The position numbers and the translations under genes are program-made. The notes below the pieces were generated by a model. It was not told where the DNA came from, ran no database searches, and saw nothing but the letters and a program-made list of their open reading frames with translations. Shown piece after piece: positions 5,553 to 5,680 of a stretch of 5,680 bases of DNA; position 1 is the stretch's first letter, and each line of letters begins with the position of its first letter. The stretch is from assembly GCA_964649795.1 (NCBI GenBank), contig CAZYQY010000022.1, positions 1 through 5,680 on the forward strand, read 5' to 3'. Source of the stretch: JABMPX01 sp964649795. Its GTDB lineage: Bacteria; Patescibacteriota; Minisyncoccia; Portnoybacterales; UBA2143.

Positions 5553-5680
5553 ATGTCTAAAATAAAAAAAAGGACTCTGAATTTTTTTCTTATTTTAATA
5601 ATTGGGGGTTTAGGTGGTATTTTAGCTGACCAATTTCTTTTGCCTTATTTAGCAACTATTCCTCTTTTTTCCAAAATAGG
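5553..5680 (+). CDS. N-terminus of a membrane-anchored protein, possibly trypsin-like serine protease (partial)
   Basis: The frame begins at ATG 5553, four bases after the PilX-like stop, with GGTG (5544-5547) as a possible ribosome site, and runs off the window after 42 codons. It shows a basic start MSKIKKR, a single hydrophobic segment NFFLILIIGGLGGILA (10-25), then DQFLLPYLATIPLFSKI. The anchor followed by this D/E-Q-x-L-P pattern resembles the N-termini of membrane-anchored HtrA/trypsin-like (S1C) proteases often seen in CPR bacteria, including near pilin genes. No catalytic residue is within the window, so the protease call is inference from resemblance. Presence of a real gene is likely because of the operon spacing and signal-anchor pattern. 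Confidence 0.65.
   Translation, partial: MSKIKKRTLNFFLILIIGGLGGILADQFLLPYLATIPLFSKI

Noticed and set aside
1..5680. CRISPR arrays, transposases, tRNA or rRNA genes
   Set aside because: No regularly spaced repeats, transposase motifs, or tRNA/rRNA-like sequence were seen on either strand.

Overview
The window is AT-rich, densely packed bacterial DNA. The tight pilin gene train, the style of the minor pilins and the TrpRS sequence resemble genomes of the Candidate Phyla Radiation (Patescibacteria, Parcubacteria-like). That placement is inference from pattern recognition; no marker gene here proves it. UGA is read as stop (one gene ends in TGA) and tryptophans are TGG, so nothing suggests an alternative code.

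Left part (1-2230): an NAD(P)-binding SDR-type protein on the + strand meets a class I SAM-dependent methyltransferase on the - strand; their 3' ends overlap by 17 bases. Upstream of the methyltransferase lies a strong intrinsic terminator that closes trpS.

Middle (2231-3648): trpS (tryptophanyl-tRNA synthetase, - strand) has a perfect Shine-Dalgarno and a TTGACA-N17-TACACT promoter, which fix its start at 3223. The 332 bases from 3317 to 3648 hold no intact gene. They contain a dyad with promoter-like elements facing both ways, the start-less 3' remnant of a sensor histidine kinase gene, an AT-only hairpin, and the promoter of the pilin cluster.

Right part (3649-5680): a probable + strand operon of four small type IV pilin-like proteins (GspH/FimT-like, PilV-like, PilW-like, PilX-like), separated by 1-2 bases. 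The start of a fifth, membrane-anchored gene follows and runs off the window; its N-terminus resembles the membrane-anchored trypsin-like proteases of CPR bacteria. The four proteins probably form the priming/tip complex of a type IV pilus or related uptake filament. The pilus motor, major pilin and prepilin peptidase are not in the window.

No wholly new system is evident. The points most worth a second look are the kinase remnant beside a symmetrical promoter region, the apparently leaderless first pilin gene, and the PilV-like pilin without Glu5.
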